Source: Actinomycetes bacterium (GTDB taxonomy: Bacteria; Actinomycetota; Acidimicrobiia; Spongiisociales; JAHEDJ01). From it: DNA of 64,000 nt. Below the pieces are notes generated by a model that saw only the letters and a program-made list of their open reading frames with translations, was not told the origin of the DNA and did not search any database. A program made the position numbers and the translations under genes. Of the stretch, positions 63,947 to 64,000 are shown piece after piece. The DNA is taken from contig JAHEDK010000013.1 of the NCBI GenBank assembly GCA_024641245.1, positions 1 to 64,000 on the forward strand. The letters are read 5' to 3'. Every line of letters starts with the position of its first letter. Position 1 is the first letter of the stretch.

Positions 63947-64000
63947 TCAAATTTCCACCTGGATGCCGAGCTCGATGACATCTTCGGCCGGCAGCCCGAA
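63947..64000 (-). CDS. 3' end of a gene running off the window (partial)
   Basis: The minus strand is open from the window edge and ends FGLPAEDVIELGIQVEI at a TGA (63949-63947). Eighteen codons are too few to identify a family. It would be the gene upstream of the DedA-PAP2 fusion on the same strand, with 64 nt between. Confidence 0.3.
   Translation of the reverse strand, partial: FGLPAEDVIELGIQVEI

Overview
The window is chromosomal DNA of a high-GC actinomycete. The evidence is a complete Pup-proteasome locus (arc/mpa, dop, pup, prcB, prcA, pafA, pafB, pafC) followed by tatA, tatC and helY in the same order as in Mycobacterium, and a second block that follows the Mycobacterium tuberculosis Rv1692-Rv1713 order (HAD phosphatase, small protein, tlyA, nadK, recN, pyrG, NUDIX, xerD, scpA, scpB, pseudouridine synthase, cmk, der). 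A deep, possibly environmental lineage such as Acidimicrobiia is an inference from gene content (aroA-cmk fusion, NfnSL, mammalian-like FTCD fusion); no rRNA is present to settle it.

Layout. 1-400: tRNA-Pro(GGG) with a terminator hairpin, phased short repeats at the window edge and a tiny membrane-protein gene overlapping der. 388-15818: the replication, repair and translation block (der, ispH facing away, aroA-cmk, rluB-like, scpB, scpA, HD protein, DksA-like, xerD, NUDIX, pyrG, recN, nadK, tlyA, 44-aa protein, rhomboid, HAD phosphatase). 15958-21586: M48 protease, M20 peptidase, NUDIX, GNAT, polyprenol-phosphate mannosyltransferase-like enzyme, DUF4193 protein and a lipid kinase. 21583-34026: helY, tatC, tatA, zinc ribbon, pafC, pafB, pafA, prcA, prcB, pup, dop, arc, all on the minus strand and mostly coupled by 1-4 nt overlaps. 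34150-40187: ferredoxin, trmI, four small membrane-associated proteins, an MFS exporter, an AidB-like acyl-CoA dehydrogenase and a YihY/BrkB protein. 40262-42555: NfnL/NfnS electron-bifurcating transhydrogenase. 42720-51814: acyltransferase, TPM-domain protein, CBS protein, GT87 mannosyltransferase-like enzyme, FTCD, a hotdog thioesterase, and RDD and DUF2752 membrane proteins. 51908-55438: 2-oxoacid:ferredoxin oxidoreductase (beta-gamma fusion plus alpha), NUDIX and a PlsC-like acyltransferase. 55520-64000: HU, a protein made of eleven 22-residue repeats, a LuxR-type regulator with a degenerate receiver, DUF1003, GH15 glucoamylase, zwf and a DedA-PAP2 fusion.

How the genes work together. Pup is attached to substrates by PafA, released by Dop, recognised by the ARC/Mpa ring and degraded by PrcAB; PafBC is the linked DNA-damage regulator, and a PafBC-type promoter motif lies directly before pafB. 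KorAB makes reduced ferredoxin, NfnSL couples ferredoxin and NADH to NADPH, and Zwf adds further NADPH from glucose 6-phosphate, which GH15 could feed by releasing glucose.

No insertion sequence, CRISPR array, rRNA or phage module was seen. No gene-free stretch exceeds 300 nt; the longest (55814-56080, 56912-57120, 58024-58235) hold promoter or terminator-like elements or nothing I can identify. The strongest unusual features are the 22-mer repeat protein, a diverged copy of the ftcD start region that now forms a leader ORF coupled to the GT87 gene, the beta-gamma oxidoreductase fusion, an apparent CTG start for tlyA, and the DedA-PAP2 fusion with altered catalytic motifs.
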